Part shown: positions 11,115 through 22,915 of the stretch, piece after piece
How positions within the stretch are numbered: the stretch's first letter is position 1
Layout of the letters: each line of letters starts with the position of its first letter
Assembly: GCA_949592205.1 (NCBI GenBank)
Contig: CATIUR010000002.1
Span: forward strand, 132,134,090-132,198,089
DNA length: 64,000 nucleotides
Source of the DNA: Helichrysum umbraculigerum
Taxonomy: Eukaryota; Streptophyta; Magnoliopsida; Asterales; Asteraceae
Direction: 5' to 3'
The notes under the pieces: model-generated
What the model saw: the letters and a program-made list of their open reading frames with translations, nothing else
What the model was told of the DNA's origin: nothing
Databases searched by the model: none
Translations under genes and position numbers: made by a program

Positions 11115-14100
11115 ATGAGACATGTGCTCCAATATTGGCTTCTCATCTTTTTGGCCACCTACAACAGAAGAACCATGGCTGCACACAAGAGAATTCCCAG
11201 GCTAAGTCCTGTCAATCCTTTGTTAAGGAAAGCGAACGTTAACAGCGTGTCCACATCATCTGTTTCTAACGATTTAGAAACTTTTTATTATGACCAACCA
11301 CTGGACCACTTTAATTACAACCCTGAAAGTTATGTCACTTTTCCACAACGGTATTTGATCAACTCTAAATGGTGGGGTGGTGCTAACACGAATGCTCCGA
11401 TTTTTGCTTTGTTTGGTGGTGAAGAATACATAGAGGATGAGATTGATGCCATTGGATTCCTTGCTGAAAACGCTCCACGTTTTAAGGCACTTCAGGTCTA
11501 TCTAGAGGTATCTTTTTCTCCTAATAAGAGGTTGATGTATTACGTACACAAGTTTGAAAGAACTATATCATTGTTTCGATAGTACGTACAACTTGAAAGA
11601 TGACATATTTAAGCCTGGAGGTATGTATCACAGTTTCTTAATTTGTCTCATATTTGTATTCTAACTAGTTTCTTATCTTATGTCACTAGCATCGGTTTTA
11701 TGGAGAATCGAATCCGGTTGGGTCAATGTCGAAATCACTAACCAACAAAACTTTACGCGGGTATTTCAATTCGGCTCAAGCATTGGCAGATCATGCAGAA
11801 GTGTTGTTGCATATAAAAAAGAAACTACATGCACATCATAGTCCTATTATTGTTATTGGAGGGTCTTATGGTGGAAGTAAGCGTCTAACACTCCAACTGA
11901 ATATACATCTATATATATTTTGATTGTGTATTCGCACCAAGTATATATTTCGTCAATTATAAGAATTTGAGATTCTAATTTTTTAGAAACTCAAGCTCTT
12001 GTGAAATCGACTATTGAAAAAGGATGTCTTAAACAAGTTTTTTCAATTACTATCTAGAATCCCATAATGGATTCTCCGGCCACCAAGTTTGTCTCGATCC
12101 ATTGCCAAACGATTTACATCTCCAACTTCTACATCTACAACTTCAACTATATTTATGCTTTACTAACACTTTATATTTACATTTTTAAAATTTGAACGTT
12201 AAGTTGTTACGTATACGCCATAATATCTTTTCATATCTAACATGGGGTACTGGTAATTCGTACACCGTCACTTTTTCTGTATTACATTGTTGTATAGTAC
12301 AATACCATATAGTATATTTAATAGTGTATGGATAAAAAATTGTGGTCACCCTTTTACATAACTTACACCATAAATGTTGCGTAGTGACACATAGAAAAAG
12401 GTGTCATAGTATAAATATGAAAAGTTGTCTTTAGCAATTATTAAAGTTGCAATAAATATAGAAATTGAGTCTCAAAAATATACAAGTGTTTGATCAACAC
12501 TTGAAAAATGTAACTAAACATTCTAGCGGTAAAACTTGTACATTAATATGACACAAAAATTGTGAGCGTGTGGAATTTTTGTCATTTAGTGATAAGGTAG
12601 TGACGAGTTATTTGCATTAGTCACTATCTTCCATCATCTACCATAATTAAGGGTTAAAGAATGTACTCAACTTGGGCCGAATGTCTATTGTGTGTACCCA
12701 ACTTACGGGTGCCCTATTTAATGCATCTAACTTTCAAAAATAGTTTTTTAATATATTTTGCTGACGTGTCTTTAAGATGCCACGCGGCATCCTTAGAAAA
12801 TGACACGTCATCGACACGTCAGCAAAATATATTAAAAAACGATTTTAGAAAGTAGGATGTATTAAATAAGGCACCCGTAAGTTGAGTGCACACAATAAAC
12901 ATTCGGTCTAAGTTTAGTGCGTTCCCAGATACTTAACCCCATAATTAATTGTCCACTTACTTTTCCCACTTATTTTTTTCGTAACCAAATTTTGATATTA
13001 GTGACCAAGTTCACCAAAAGACTTTTCACTAATGAAACATATATGTTATCATGTGTCTATATATTCTTCTTTGTTTCTAGAAAAAAAGGGGTAAAAGTAA
13101 AACATAAACTATCCACACTTTTTAAAAAGTGCCACAAAAAACTTACTAGTGACACTTTCGAGCATATTACTAATAGATGTCTCACTAGTTTTATTAGTGA
13201 ATTAAACTGCATTGTCACCTTTATCAGTGCTTGCTTCATGGTTTCGCCTCAAGTATCCACATATTGCGCTTGGTGCTCTTGCTTCCTCCGCTCCAATTCT
13301 TTACTTCGATAATATCACTCCCGAAGATGGATACTATTCGGTTGTTAGTACAGATTTTAGGGTAAACTTGTATTGATTGATTCTTTTTAGCAAAGAACAT
13401 CTTTCAACAAAATTCCAAATTGATATATAACCGTTTATATGTGTAGGAAGTAAGCAAAAGTTGTTACACGACAATAAAGAAATCATGGGACGAGATCTAC
13501 AGAGTTGCTTCATTACCAAATGGTCTCGATGTTCTTTCCAAAAAATTCGGAACTTGCTCGTAAGTATATAAAATATTCTATATATCTTCGGTGGTTATAT
13601 ATCTTTAATACTCGAAACTAAATTATTTTCAATTGAATTTGATATATAATTTATTTGTTAAGGCCTTTAAAGAATCATTTCGAGCTCACAGACGTCTTAG
13701 ACCACGTATATTCGTATTCAGCTCAGTATAGTGCACCAGGAGATTATATGGTGAACAGTATTTGTAAAGCCATTGATGGAGAAAGCAACGACACTGATAT
13801 TCTTGATCGTATATATGCCGGATTGAATGCTTATGATCCGAATACATCATGTTATGACATGTCATCTGATTTTGATCCATATGCAAATGGATGGCATTGG
13901 CAAGTAAGTAATCAGTAATCACACCGCTAGGATAATGACTTTTTGCGGCGATAAATGATATGTTATCTCTTAAAATCAAAGAGGTGGTTCGGGAGGGTTA
14001 GGAGATTCGTATCTAGCGACCACCATTATTTCTAACTTCTTCCAAATTCCCAACAAAAATTAACCATATTTTATATTTAAAAAAAATAAAAAATAAAAAT

Positions 14101-17100
14101 ATTGATTCAGAAAACATAAGTTTACTTACACGTACATCAAGATAAGTGTAAGTACAATTTTGATCGTTAATATATAAAGGTAAACATAAAATAAAAACCA
14201 GATGTAAGTATTTACTTCATTTTTATTGTTTCTATTTTTTTATTTTGGTCATAAAATTGAATTTTCACTTCATTTTATAAGTAAAATTAAGCTTTTAGTC
14301 CTTTTAATGTTCAAAACATAACGTATGTTACCTACGTACGGTCCCTTCCAACAAACGTATTATTATTCTAAATGAATATTGAAGTATCGTAAACCTTTGC
14401 ATATACTTTAAGGAGTTAGTATCTGGGAATGCATCTAACTTTTGTTTGATGTCTATTATGTGTACCCTACTCACGTTTGCTGTTTTTAATGCATCGAACT
14501 TTCAAAAAGGATGTTTTAATGTATTTTGCTGATGTGTCACTCGTTTAAGGTGCCACGTGGCTTCTGAAGAATTTGACACATCATCAAAACGTTACCAAAA
14601 TACACTAAAACATACTTTTTAAAAGTTTGATGCATTAAAAATAACAAACATAAGTTGAGTACACACAATAAACATCGGGTACAAGTTATATGCATTCCAA
14701 GACACTAACCTCATACTTTAAAATCTTCTCCTATTATGTATACAGTTAATGTTGCATATTTTTTTGCATCATTTGAGAAAAGAATGAACAAAAATTATTG
14801 AACGTGATCCATGAAACTATTTTTATAGGATCTCATTCAATTCTCATCTATCTATAAATATATAGTACGTACTAATTAACTTGCTTAGTTATCTATAGAG
14901 TTGTAGCGAGATGGTGATGCCAATTGGTGTATCTAGTAATCTCAGCATGTTCCCGCCTAACGACCCGCGAGAATTCTTAAGTGATTGTAAGGAGATGTTT
15001 CACGTCGAACCTAGAGTTCATTGGGTCACACATTATTATGGTGGTCATGTAGGCACCCGGCCTTTTTGTCATTTTTTTTTATTGTGGTTATATGATAACT
15101 GTAAAATACACTTGTGTGATCTATGTGTGTTTTGTATGACAATTGCAGGACATAAAGATGGTACTTAAAAGGTTTGGCAGTAACATTATATTTTCCAACG
15201 GTTTAAAAGATCCATACAGCATTGGAGGGTATGTGACAACGTAAAGAACTTATTATGCAAGCTATGATAAACTAATGCATGCCAAGAAACAGATCCTCAG
15301 ATTCTCGAAAGGCATGCCTTTAATATTATGCGCATTCAGTCAAATGTAGATAAATTTTAATTTCTTTTTACTTTTACGTTATAGTGTGTTGGAAGACATA
15401 TCAGACACTATAATTGCCGTGAAAACATCTAAAGGTATGTCTGCAATTCTTTTTTTTTTTTTTTTTGAATAAGCATAATATTATTAAAAAACTTGAAAAA
15501 ATTACAAAACAAATAACAACCACCCAACCCAAGACAAACCAAGCCAAAAAGCATCCAGCAATGAAAAATCCATGACAGACCAATCACCACTATCTAGATG
15601 ACCACACAGTTGACCCAAAAAGGAATAACCATTATTGCAAAATCCATGATGCCCAACCATGACTCACCATCCAGCAATGAAAAATCTCCCAGCATGCCCC
15701 AATCCTGATACAGCAGCATCCCAAAGAAAAAAAATTGCACGAATCACCACAGACATCAAACTTATTAAAAGTGACCCACTGTGCAATTCTTCCAACTAGA
15801 CCAAGTCATCTTGAAGTTTATATCTCTAGCATTGATCCATCCAAAAGCTCTAGTTTGCACCTCTTTGAACAAATCTGGAAATGCCTCTGTTTTCGACTTA
15901 AACGTCTTATTATTCCTATTCATCCAAATCAAGTACAAAGATGACCAAATAATTGCCCTTCAAACCACCTTCTTTTGTTTTGAGAAAGACCCTACACCCT
16001 CGTGCTTAACTAAATCTTCAATGGACCCAAAACTTGATAACTCCACTCCCCACCAATTAAACGGTTTGCCCCAAAAATCTTTTATAAACTTACAATTAAG
16101 AAAACAATGATCAATACTCTCCATCTCCTCCTCACAAGATGGACACAATACACTAGTCAAATTCACACCCATGTTGTCCAACACTACTCTAACCAGAATT
16201 CTTCCATTTATAAGCCTCCAAACGAAAATACACTTTTTTCGGCACCACCCTACACCATTCGGTCACCTTCCTATTCCTCTCTTCTCTAAGCACTTTATCA
16301 TCAATCAAACATCGCAACTCTCTAACGGAAAACCAACCCTCCTTACCCAACCACCATCTCCATTTATCCACTCCCTCCTTAACACTCTTATTATCCAAAC
16401 TCCGGCGTAAATCTTCAAACTCACCTAAAGCCCTCCCTCTTAACTCCCTCAACCACTCCCATTTCCAAACCCACTCATCACCTACCCAAACTCCTCTTTC
16501 GCCAACTCTCACCTCTTTATTCCTCTCTAACTGGTAAAGACGACCATACTTTTCACTCAACCTATCCCCTTCCCCCTCATCAATCCACCTATCTTTCTAA
16601 AAAAGACTAGCTAACCCATTATTCACCACTCTACCAAAAGATCCCGAAAAGTTAATACCCAACTCATCAATAAACCTTCCCAATTTTTATAATGTCTCCC
16701 CACACCCTACCTTTATCATTCAGTACTCTAACTCCATCTACCCTCAATCCCTCATCCCTGCCATAAATAGAAGTGATAACCCTAACCCAAAAACACCTCA
16801 TCATCCGTTTTGAAGCGCCACCACCACTTTCCAAGTAAATCCCAATTTAGAGCTTTAAGACACCCAATATTAAGCCCACCCGCCCCAAATTTAGCAAGAA
16901 CACAATTCCAATTAGTCCAATACATTTGGTGACCCAACCCTTTTCCAACCCCCTCCTCCCCAAAAAAAAAAAGAAATTTTTGCGAATACTTTCAAGAGAG
17001 TTAAGAATACATACCGGGGCCCGATATAGGGAGAAGAAATACAAAGGAAGGCTTCTGAGCACAGATTTGAGCAAGGTTAACCGCCTGTCATAAGAAATCA

Positions 17101-18767
17101 TTTTTGCTTTCCAATCCGATAGCCTACTTTGAAATTTATCCAACACCGAGTTCCAAGTCACTGACCTTTTCATAGAACAACACAGTAAGCATATTTATAT
17201 CCCCAACACAGTAAGCATCTTCTACGATTTTTACTTTGAAAGTGGAGCTACCAATTTTCACCCATCTCCATTCATTAATGGTATCTTGATATGACGTTAA
17301 TAACAAAACCCAACCTTCCACCAAAGAGTCAGAATCCCATAACGAACAATTCCGAGTCTCTAACACTTTCCCCCACTTCTCCGCCACTTTAATAAGAGCA
17401 CCCTCTTCCCATCCATGTAACGGCATTCCAATAATGCTTACCCAAGTGAGTCGTGTGAAACTTTCTCCTTCGGAACCCCACTTCTTCAAATCCTTAACCC
17501 AATATCGAATCCCATGATTGGTGTTTGATAAAACATTTTCCATCATTTTAGCAGACACGAACTTTTACACGATATTCAAATCTCCCATGTATTTCACCAC
17601 ACAGTCCCGGATACCTTCTACCATGAAAAATTCCTTTACTTGTTCAATGTGTTCCAACTTCTCTACTCTCCCTACCGCACAATACTCCACAAACTCCTCC
17701 ACCAGAACATTCGGTTTCCAATTAATGTCATCCGAACATTCGTTTGCAAGCTGACGTGTTTCCTAATTACAAGCATCCTAAGAAGATTGGAAACATGTTG
17801 TCTTCACACTCCGAACATTAGGTTTAACACCGTTTTGGACAACAAAGTTGAACGTTCTGTCACCACTCCTTTTTGATGTGTGAACCTTCCTCCTGATATG
17901 GCCTCCATCCACCTTTTTTCCACCCACATACTCTCCATGACCATGTTCATTCTTGTCTTTAGCAATAAACACCCTAAGCTTATAATCATCAATCCACAAA
18001 CTGTCCAACCGTCTCACCATTTGTTCAGCATCAAACACCTCCTTAAAGCTCACAAATCCAAATTTACAATCGTTTCTTAACTTCCCTTTCGCCATATGAA
18101 TGTCACCGACTTTCCCTTGGTTTTTGAATAACCTCCAAAGTTGACCTACATCCCATGATTCAGGATAATTGAAGAACAAAAAAGATTTCTCATTGCGCGA
18201 GTTAACCTTAGAATGAATCTGAACCGTATCCGAACTGTTGTATTTCCATCCCGGAGATTGAAACCCTGGTTGAAACCTACTCTCATTGTTTCTCACACTA
18301 TTCTCTCTCATTGTTTCTCCAGAGTACATATTGTCTGCAATTGTTTTTGTATATTCATATATTTTATGCATCCTCAATTCAAAAAGTATAGAAAGATTTA
18401 CATGAGATATTTCGCACTTGGTCTCCAGAGTGACGAACCCATAGCGACGAAGAGCAACCACTTTATCCTTTGTCAGTAAACTTGCTGAACAATATTATAT
18501 GTTAGTGATGAAATCTATTTTATCACTAATGATAATTTTTGTTGTAGTGTTAACATAATGGCTCGTGTTATAGTCTAACAATATTGAATTATTTTCAAAA
18601 GTGTTATATCTATTTGATCTGCATTAGCAGGTTCGCATTGCTTGGACATATATACCTCTGATATTATGGACCCCAAATGGTTGGTTAAGCAGCGAGAAAA
18701 CGAAGTGAAAATCATAAGAAAATGGTTTCACAAGTACTATCAAGATCTTCATTTGCTAACGCAATGA
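11115..18767 (+). CDS. Serine carboxypeptidase, family S28 (lysosomal Pro-X carboxypeptidase-like)
   Basis: Nine exons: 11115-11507, 11690-11876, 13228-13361, 13447-13559, 13663-13903, 14899-15048, 15149-15228, 15385-15434, 18631-18767 (TGA). All introns are GT-AG, phases agree, and the product is 494 residues, the usual family length. S28 enzymes cleave a C-terminal residue after proline, normally in the vacuole/lysosome or outside the cell. Evidence: hydrophobic N-terminus (WLLIFLA), FYYDQPLDHFNY, HRFYGESNP, the nucleophile elbow GGSYGG (Ser about 190), ASSAPIL, the acid FSNGLKDPY (Asp about 427) and GSHCLD (His about 452). All three catalytic residues are present. Introns 2, 5 and 8 are swollen by two MITEs and a LINE; the coding sequence shows no damage. 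The His exon lies beyond the LINE, so correct removal of the 3.2-kb intron 8 is needed for activity. Confidence 0.92.
12651..12939. mobile_element. MITE copy 2 (MULE-like), in S28 intron 2
   Basis: A 289-bp foldback starting GGGTTAA and ending TTAACCC, flanked by the 9-bp direct repeat CATAATTAA (12642-12650 and 12940-12948). Both arms carry the family motifs TTATTGTGTGTACCCAACTT and GCTGACGTGTC in opposite directions. A 9-bp duplication fits Mutator-like elements. Confidence 0.85.
14412..14712. mobile_element. MITE copy 3 (MULE-like), in S28 intron 5
   Basis: A 301-bp foldback starting GGAGTTAGTATCTGGGAATG and ending CATTCCAAGACACTAACCTC, flanked by the 9-bp direct repeat ATACTTTAA (14403-14411 and 14713-14721). 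It is the same family as 12651-12939. A short fragment of the family (GAATGCATCTAACTTGTACC) is also at about 41587-41620. Confidence 0.85.
15470..17175 (-). pseudogene. LINE ORF2 remnant: end of reverse transcriptase and zf-RVT
   Basis: Reading on the minus strand from 17173, WNSVLDKFQSRLSDWKAKM and SYDRRLTLLKSVLRSLPLYF are the post-catalytic part of plant L1 RT. From 16560 downward follow KWRWWLGKEGWFSVRELRCL, KVYFRLEAYKWK, VLCPSCEEEMESIDHCFLNC and LIWMNRNNKTF, which match the zinc-binding zf-RVT region at the LINE C-terminus. Frames change several times and stops occur (16561-16846). The catalytic YADD part and endonuclease are absent. Confidence 0.82.
17222..18311 (-). pseudogene. LINE ORF1 remnant with RRM and DUF4283-like region
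   Basis: From MRENSVRNNESRF at 18311 the frame includes SFLFFNYPESWDVGQLWRLF, FGFVSFKEVFDAEQMVRRL and DDYKLRVFIAK, the pattern of an RNA recognition motif as found in plant L1 ORF1. The first frame stops near 17778. After further stops a second stretch (17558-17222) reads WVSIIGMPLHGWEEGALIKV and VKIGSSTFKVKIVED, like the DUF4283-type Gag region of plant LINEs. No complete protein can be made. ORF1 proteins bind LINE RNA. Confidence 0.8.
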
Positions 18768-18768
18768 G

Positions 18769-18957
18769 CTACGCTGTAGAATAGTTGATAAAAGTCGCAA
18801 ATAAGTAATTTGATTCATCCAGGAATGTATTATTATTATAATTATTATTCATGAATGCTTGGAAGTCGAGGTGAACACCTTTTGTGGAGGTACCAAAACT
18901 AAAATCATGCTCAATCTCAAAAGGTCCTGCATAGACAAGGTTAGAGATGCCATACAT
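18769..18957 (-). other. Unrecognised small open frame downstream of the S28 gene
   Basis: 62 codons on the minus strand (MYGISNLVYAG, HDFSFGTSTKGVHLDFQ, an Asn run), converging on the S28 gene stop with 1 base between. It looks less random than most small frames here and could be the last exon of a gene fragment. I do not recognise it, and no upstream exon is evident. Confidence 0.25.
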
Positions 18958-19316
18958 TAATCTCTCATCTCTTGTATGGATTTCTTCCTATTTAAATTCA
19001 CGTAATCCTAACGTTGATAAAAGAATTATGTAGGAGTGTTTGATGGTGATGGAAAAAGAATATTATATCTGATAAACCTAAAGTTAATTGTTAAAATCAT
19101 TTTTAGTTAAGACTCTGTCATAGACAACATAACTCGCAATCATATAATAGTTTAATAAATATCATAACTTTTATTGGCTAAAAAATCAATCTAACGATAT
19201 AACGTCTATTTTGTTCCGATTCAACAATATTATGTTAAACTAGTGATCTTAATTCACCAATAACATGCTTCTTGAGTTCATTTCGCTATGTGTGAGTATT
19301 TTGGAGAAGATTAAAT

Positions 19317-19797
19317 CAGGTCCGGCCCTAAGGGTGTTCAACCTGGGCCACAGCACATGGCCCATATTTTTGAGGGGCCCAAAATGTTGATATGCTATTA
19401 TATGTTATATAAGAAACGAGGTATCGATATAATTGTCTTCTAGTATACTGGATAAGTCCAATTATTTGAATACAATGTCTTGGGTTCGAGTCCGGCTTGT
19501 GTTATTATTTTTTAGATTCTAATCTTACGGTCATTATGTCTTTTTCTTAGTTCTACTAATCTAATCTTTTGTTTTAACTATCATGATTACATTGTTTTAA
19601 GTAGACATCTTTTTAGTATATAAATTTTATTCTTTAAAACTTAATCTAGCTTCTAAGTAGAATATTATTAGGATTTGAAAATTAGCAATTAACATATATG
19701 ATATTTTGCTCAAACACAAAATCTAATTAAAAGCTTGAATAAGGGGCCTAATTTATAATTATGGCACAGAGCCAATGAAATCCACGGGACGGGCCTG
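19317..19797. mobile_element. Non-autonomous hAT-like element, 481 bp
   Basis: Starts CAGGTCCGGCCCTAAGG and ends CCGTGGGACGGGCCTG-like sequence (CACGGGACGGGCCTG), giving short inverted ends CAGGYCCGKCCC. The 8-bp direct repeat GATTAAAT flanks it exactly (19309-19316 and 19798-19805), the hallmark size for hAT. Internal GGGGCCC/GGGCCC motifs match the relative at 37704-38401. No transposase is encoded. Confidence 0.88.
19441..19493 (+). other. tRNA-like segment with pol III A and B boxes inside the hAT-like element
   Basis: TAGTATACTGG (19441-19451) resembles an A box and GGTTCGAGTCC (19483-19493) is a perfect B box at normal tRNA spacing. The acceptor stem does not pair well, so this is not a working tRNA gene; a SINE fragment or a decayed tRNA pseudogene is more likely. 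Confidence 0.5.
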
Positions 19798-19974
19798 GAT
19801 TAAATGGTAAAGTAACACTAGAACTGTACGTAATACCAGATTCCATCCGTGTATTAATCTAAGAGAAAAAATTTATGTCTTTAACAAGGTATATGAACCT
19901 TTAAATATCACTTAGAACCATGCTAGCTTCTTTTGTTATACTTAACTCAGTTTTAGATATAATAGCAGTTACAT

Positions 19975-19994
19975 TAAAAAAAAAAAAAAAAAAA

Positions 19995-20047
<53 letters not shown>
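19975..20047. repeat. Poly(A) and ATA trinucleotide microsatellite
   Basis: About 22 A residues followed by roughly 17 ATA/ATT units. It borders the foldback that follows. Confidence 0.95.
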
Positions 20048-20049
<2 letters not shown>

Positions 20050-20104
20050 GAAAGGTAAGTTTGAGAGTTTAATAATTTTTTATAATTAATTTTTCGGTAT
20101 TGGT

Positions 20105-21385
20105 TCTTATAAGGAAAGGTTTTAGGAGAATGGAGAGAATCAAATAGGGAAGGTGACAAGTGTCATCTCCCATTTCTTCACCTTCTTCATTTCTCCATCA
20201 TTCTCATTTCTCCACCATTATTTTTTCTTCATTTTTTTTTTAAAAAAAAATCGTGTTTTATTATTTATAATTATTATATTATTATATAAATCTTTTTTCT
20301 TATTATTTTTTTTTTCGTTTTTCAAATTTTATTTTTATTTTTTACATTTTTCAACATTTTCATTTAACTTTTTTTACAACTTGTTTACCATTTGTTTTTG
20401 TTTTTTTCATTTTTCAACATTTTTTCTATTGTTGTTTTACCTCACGTTGTTACATTCAAATACAATTTTATACATAATATTACAAACAAAAATTTTATGT
20501 GATGCATCATATTTATACCTTGAATAAAATAAATTTTGATATAACAAAATTATAAACTTCAATGCATGGTAGAATTAAAATTATGGTGCACCATATTTTA
20601 TAACTATGATGCACTAAGATTTATACACTAATGATGTTTATTGTATATCTAAAAGTCGGAGCGTCATATTTTATAACTATGATGCACCATGTTTTATAAC
20701 TATGATGCACCACTTTTTAATTCAATAATGATTTTTTAAAGTATATTTTGAAAGTCGATGTTTGATATTTAAACACTCGATGTATCATATTCAGAGAAAA
20801 TCAGTGTATCATAGTTTATAATGTTGGTGAACACAATAATAATTTACTTTTATTGCATCTTGTTTTAATATTCATTTGCATCGTTATATATAATATTTGG
20901 TACATCACAAATACAAAAATGATATAAAAAAGAAAAAACTATACAGTAAAAAAAGAATTTAAAAAATGTTAAAAAAAAACTAATTTTTTTATTTAATTGT
21001 TAAAAGTGATAATTTTTTTCTAAAAAATGTTAAAAAAAATTATTTAATTACTTTTTTATTATAGATGTGTTATAGAAGTTTTTACAAGTTAAAAAAATAT
21101 AATATTTTAAGTTTAAAATGTTTTTTTTAATTGTTTTTTTGTAAGAATGAAATTTTTAACAAAAAATATTAGAAAAAAGGGAAATAGAAAAAAAAAATAG
21201 AGAAACAAAGAAAGAGAGAGAAATTGATAAAAAAATGTAAAGAAATGAGAAAGGTGAGGGAGGAAATGGATAAAAAAAAGGTTGAGAAATGAGGAAAATA
21301 TTTGTCAATTGTCACCTTCTCATTGGCTTCTCTCCTTTCCCTCACTTTTTCTTCTTCTCCCTAGAACCTCACCCTAATTTTTCGA
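20105..21385. mobile_element. Probable non-autonomous foldback DNA element
   Basis: The left end (GGTTTTAGGAGAATGGAGAG, then AGGGAAGGTGACAAGTGTCA, then a TTCTCC/CATTTC run) is matched in reverse at 21270-21385 (GAAATGAGGAAAATA, CAATTGTCACCTTCTC, CTCCCTAGAACCTCACC). The inside is extremely A/T-rich with the motif GATGCACCAT repeated near 20585-20715 and no protein. Target duplication not identified, so the ends are approximate. Confidence 0.6.
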
Positions 21386-21549
21386 ATTAAACAATGTTTT
21401 TGGGCCAAACAATAATTAATTTGGGGCAAAAAGAGTACTATATATATATCTCTAAGACCACTCCAAACGGTGAGCGTGTCAGTTATACCACCTCAACACT
21501 TCACAAACTGACACACAAATGACGACATATCTCTTTCAACAGTTATTGG

Positions 21550-22294
21550 TAGGGGTGAGCAACAAAAACCGAAACCGACCCATAACCGAAATTAACCGAC
21601 TTAACCGATCCACTTTAACCGATCCAAATCAATAACCGATGGTTCGGTTATGGATTTTGAATTAACCGACTCATATGGGTTGTTTACGGTTAACGTATAT
21701 TAACCGACCCAAATTAACCGAACCGCCATAATATATACATATATACATGTATAGTCATATTCTATTTTATTCTATTCTCTGTTTATATATATATAATCTT
21801 AATCTTATACTTATATATAGTATAATAATAATTATAATGATGATAGTAGCACACCAAATTTAAGTTTATATAGAAACGTATACGTATATGGCTCTTAAGA
21901 ATGGTGAGCATATAACTTGCTTAGATGATTAAGGAATCATAATAATAGTAGTAGCACACTAAATCTTACACTAGCTTAGATGATTGAAGAATTAACATAG
22001 CGTTTAAAAAGTGAAGAATTCAAATAATATTGATTGGACATATGTGAAAGGCTTTTAAAATATGGGTAAGAGTCCTACAAATGCCTGACACCATTTCATG
22101 TATGTGGACAAAATTCTTTAAGAGTTAAGTAATGGGTTTATTCGGTTAATAACCGAAAAGCCGACCCACCAAGTATTTGTTAACCGACAAACCGACCCGG
22201 AAATTAACCGACTAAATCGGTTTTGATTTTTTGTTAACCGACATTTCGGTTATGGATACGGTTTTGGGTCATAATCGACCTGTGCTCAGCCCTA
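21550..22294. mobile_element. hAT-like MITE rich in AACCGAC motifs, 745 bp
   Basis: Ends are TAGGGGTGAGCA (left) and TGCTCAGCCCTA (right), an inverted pair with one mismatch. The 8-bp direct repeat GTTATTGG flanks it exactly (21542-21549 and 22295-22302). Both subterminal regions carry many TTAACCGAC/AACCGAAAC motifs. No coding capacity. Confidence 0.9.
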
Positions 22295-22334
22295 GTTATT
22301 GGGTTATTTGAATTTCTGAAACCCACACCATTAT

Positions 22335-22915
22335 TATTTTGGAATATTATCCTAAATATACAAAATGGGTTTAACATTTCACATATTATCAATCCAAATT
22401 TTTTTTTCACAAAATATACATCAATTTCGCAAAGCATGGAAAAATCGCAATATACTAATTTCAATTCGCAAAATGTCATTTCGCAAGGAGTAAATCGCAA
22501 TAAGCAAGTTTCATTTCGCAATATAGCTTTTAGCGACGACAATGTCGTTGCTAAAGACCTTTAGCGACGACCCAGTCATCGCTAAAGTCGTCGCTAAAAG
22601 CTACTTTGCGAAATGAAACCTGTATTTTGCGAAACCTATATTGCGAAATAAATATTGCGAATCTATAAAGCCTTATTGCGATTTTCCCCATCCTTGCAAA
22701 AATAAATTCAAGTTTTTTCTTTTAGTCGTCGCTAAAGGGCTTTAGCGACGACCAGGTCGTCGCTAAAAGACATTTTGCGAGTTGAAATTAATATATTGCG
22801 ATTTTCCCATGCTTTGCGAAATTGATGTATATTTTGTGAGAAAAAAAATTTTGATTGATAATATGTAAAATACTAAACCCATTTTGTATATTTAGGATAA
22901 TAACCCTTTTATTTT
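22335..22915. mobile_element. Foldback MITE with TTTAGCGACGAC core repeats
   Basis: Arms of about 110 bases pair: left TATTATCCTAAATATACAAA ... TTCGCAAAGCATGG and right CCATGCTTTGCGAA ... TTTGTATATTTAGGATAATA. The core repeats TTTAGCGACGACC and its complement several times, and TTTCGCAA / TTGCGAAA motifs recur throughout. It begins about 30 bases after the preceding hAT element. Target duplication unclear. Confidence 0.75.

Larger units (their letters stand above)
15449..18331 (-). mobile_element. L1-type LINE, internally deleted, in S28 intron 8
   Basis: A minus-strand non-LTR retrotransposon flanked by the 11-bp direct repeat TGTCTGCAATT (15438-15448 and 18332-18342). The poly(A) tail is the T run at 15449-15466. 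On the minus strand it reads ORF1 with an RRM-like domain, then ORF1 C-terminal part, then directly the late RT and the zf-RVT region. The endonuclease and most of RT are missing, so the element is 2.9 kb instead of roughly 6 kb. The 5' end lies only about 20 bases before the ORF1 ATG (18309-18311). It sits antisense to the host gene. Confidence 0.92.

Noticed and set aside
20153..20527. A 124-codon Phe-rich frame
   Set aside because: It lies in T-rich low-complexity DNA of a foldback element.
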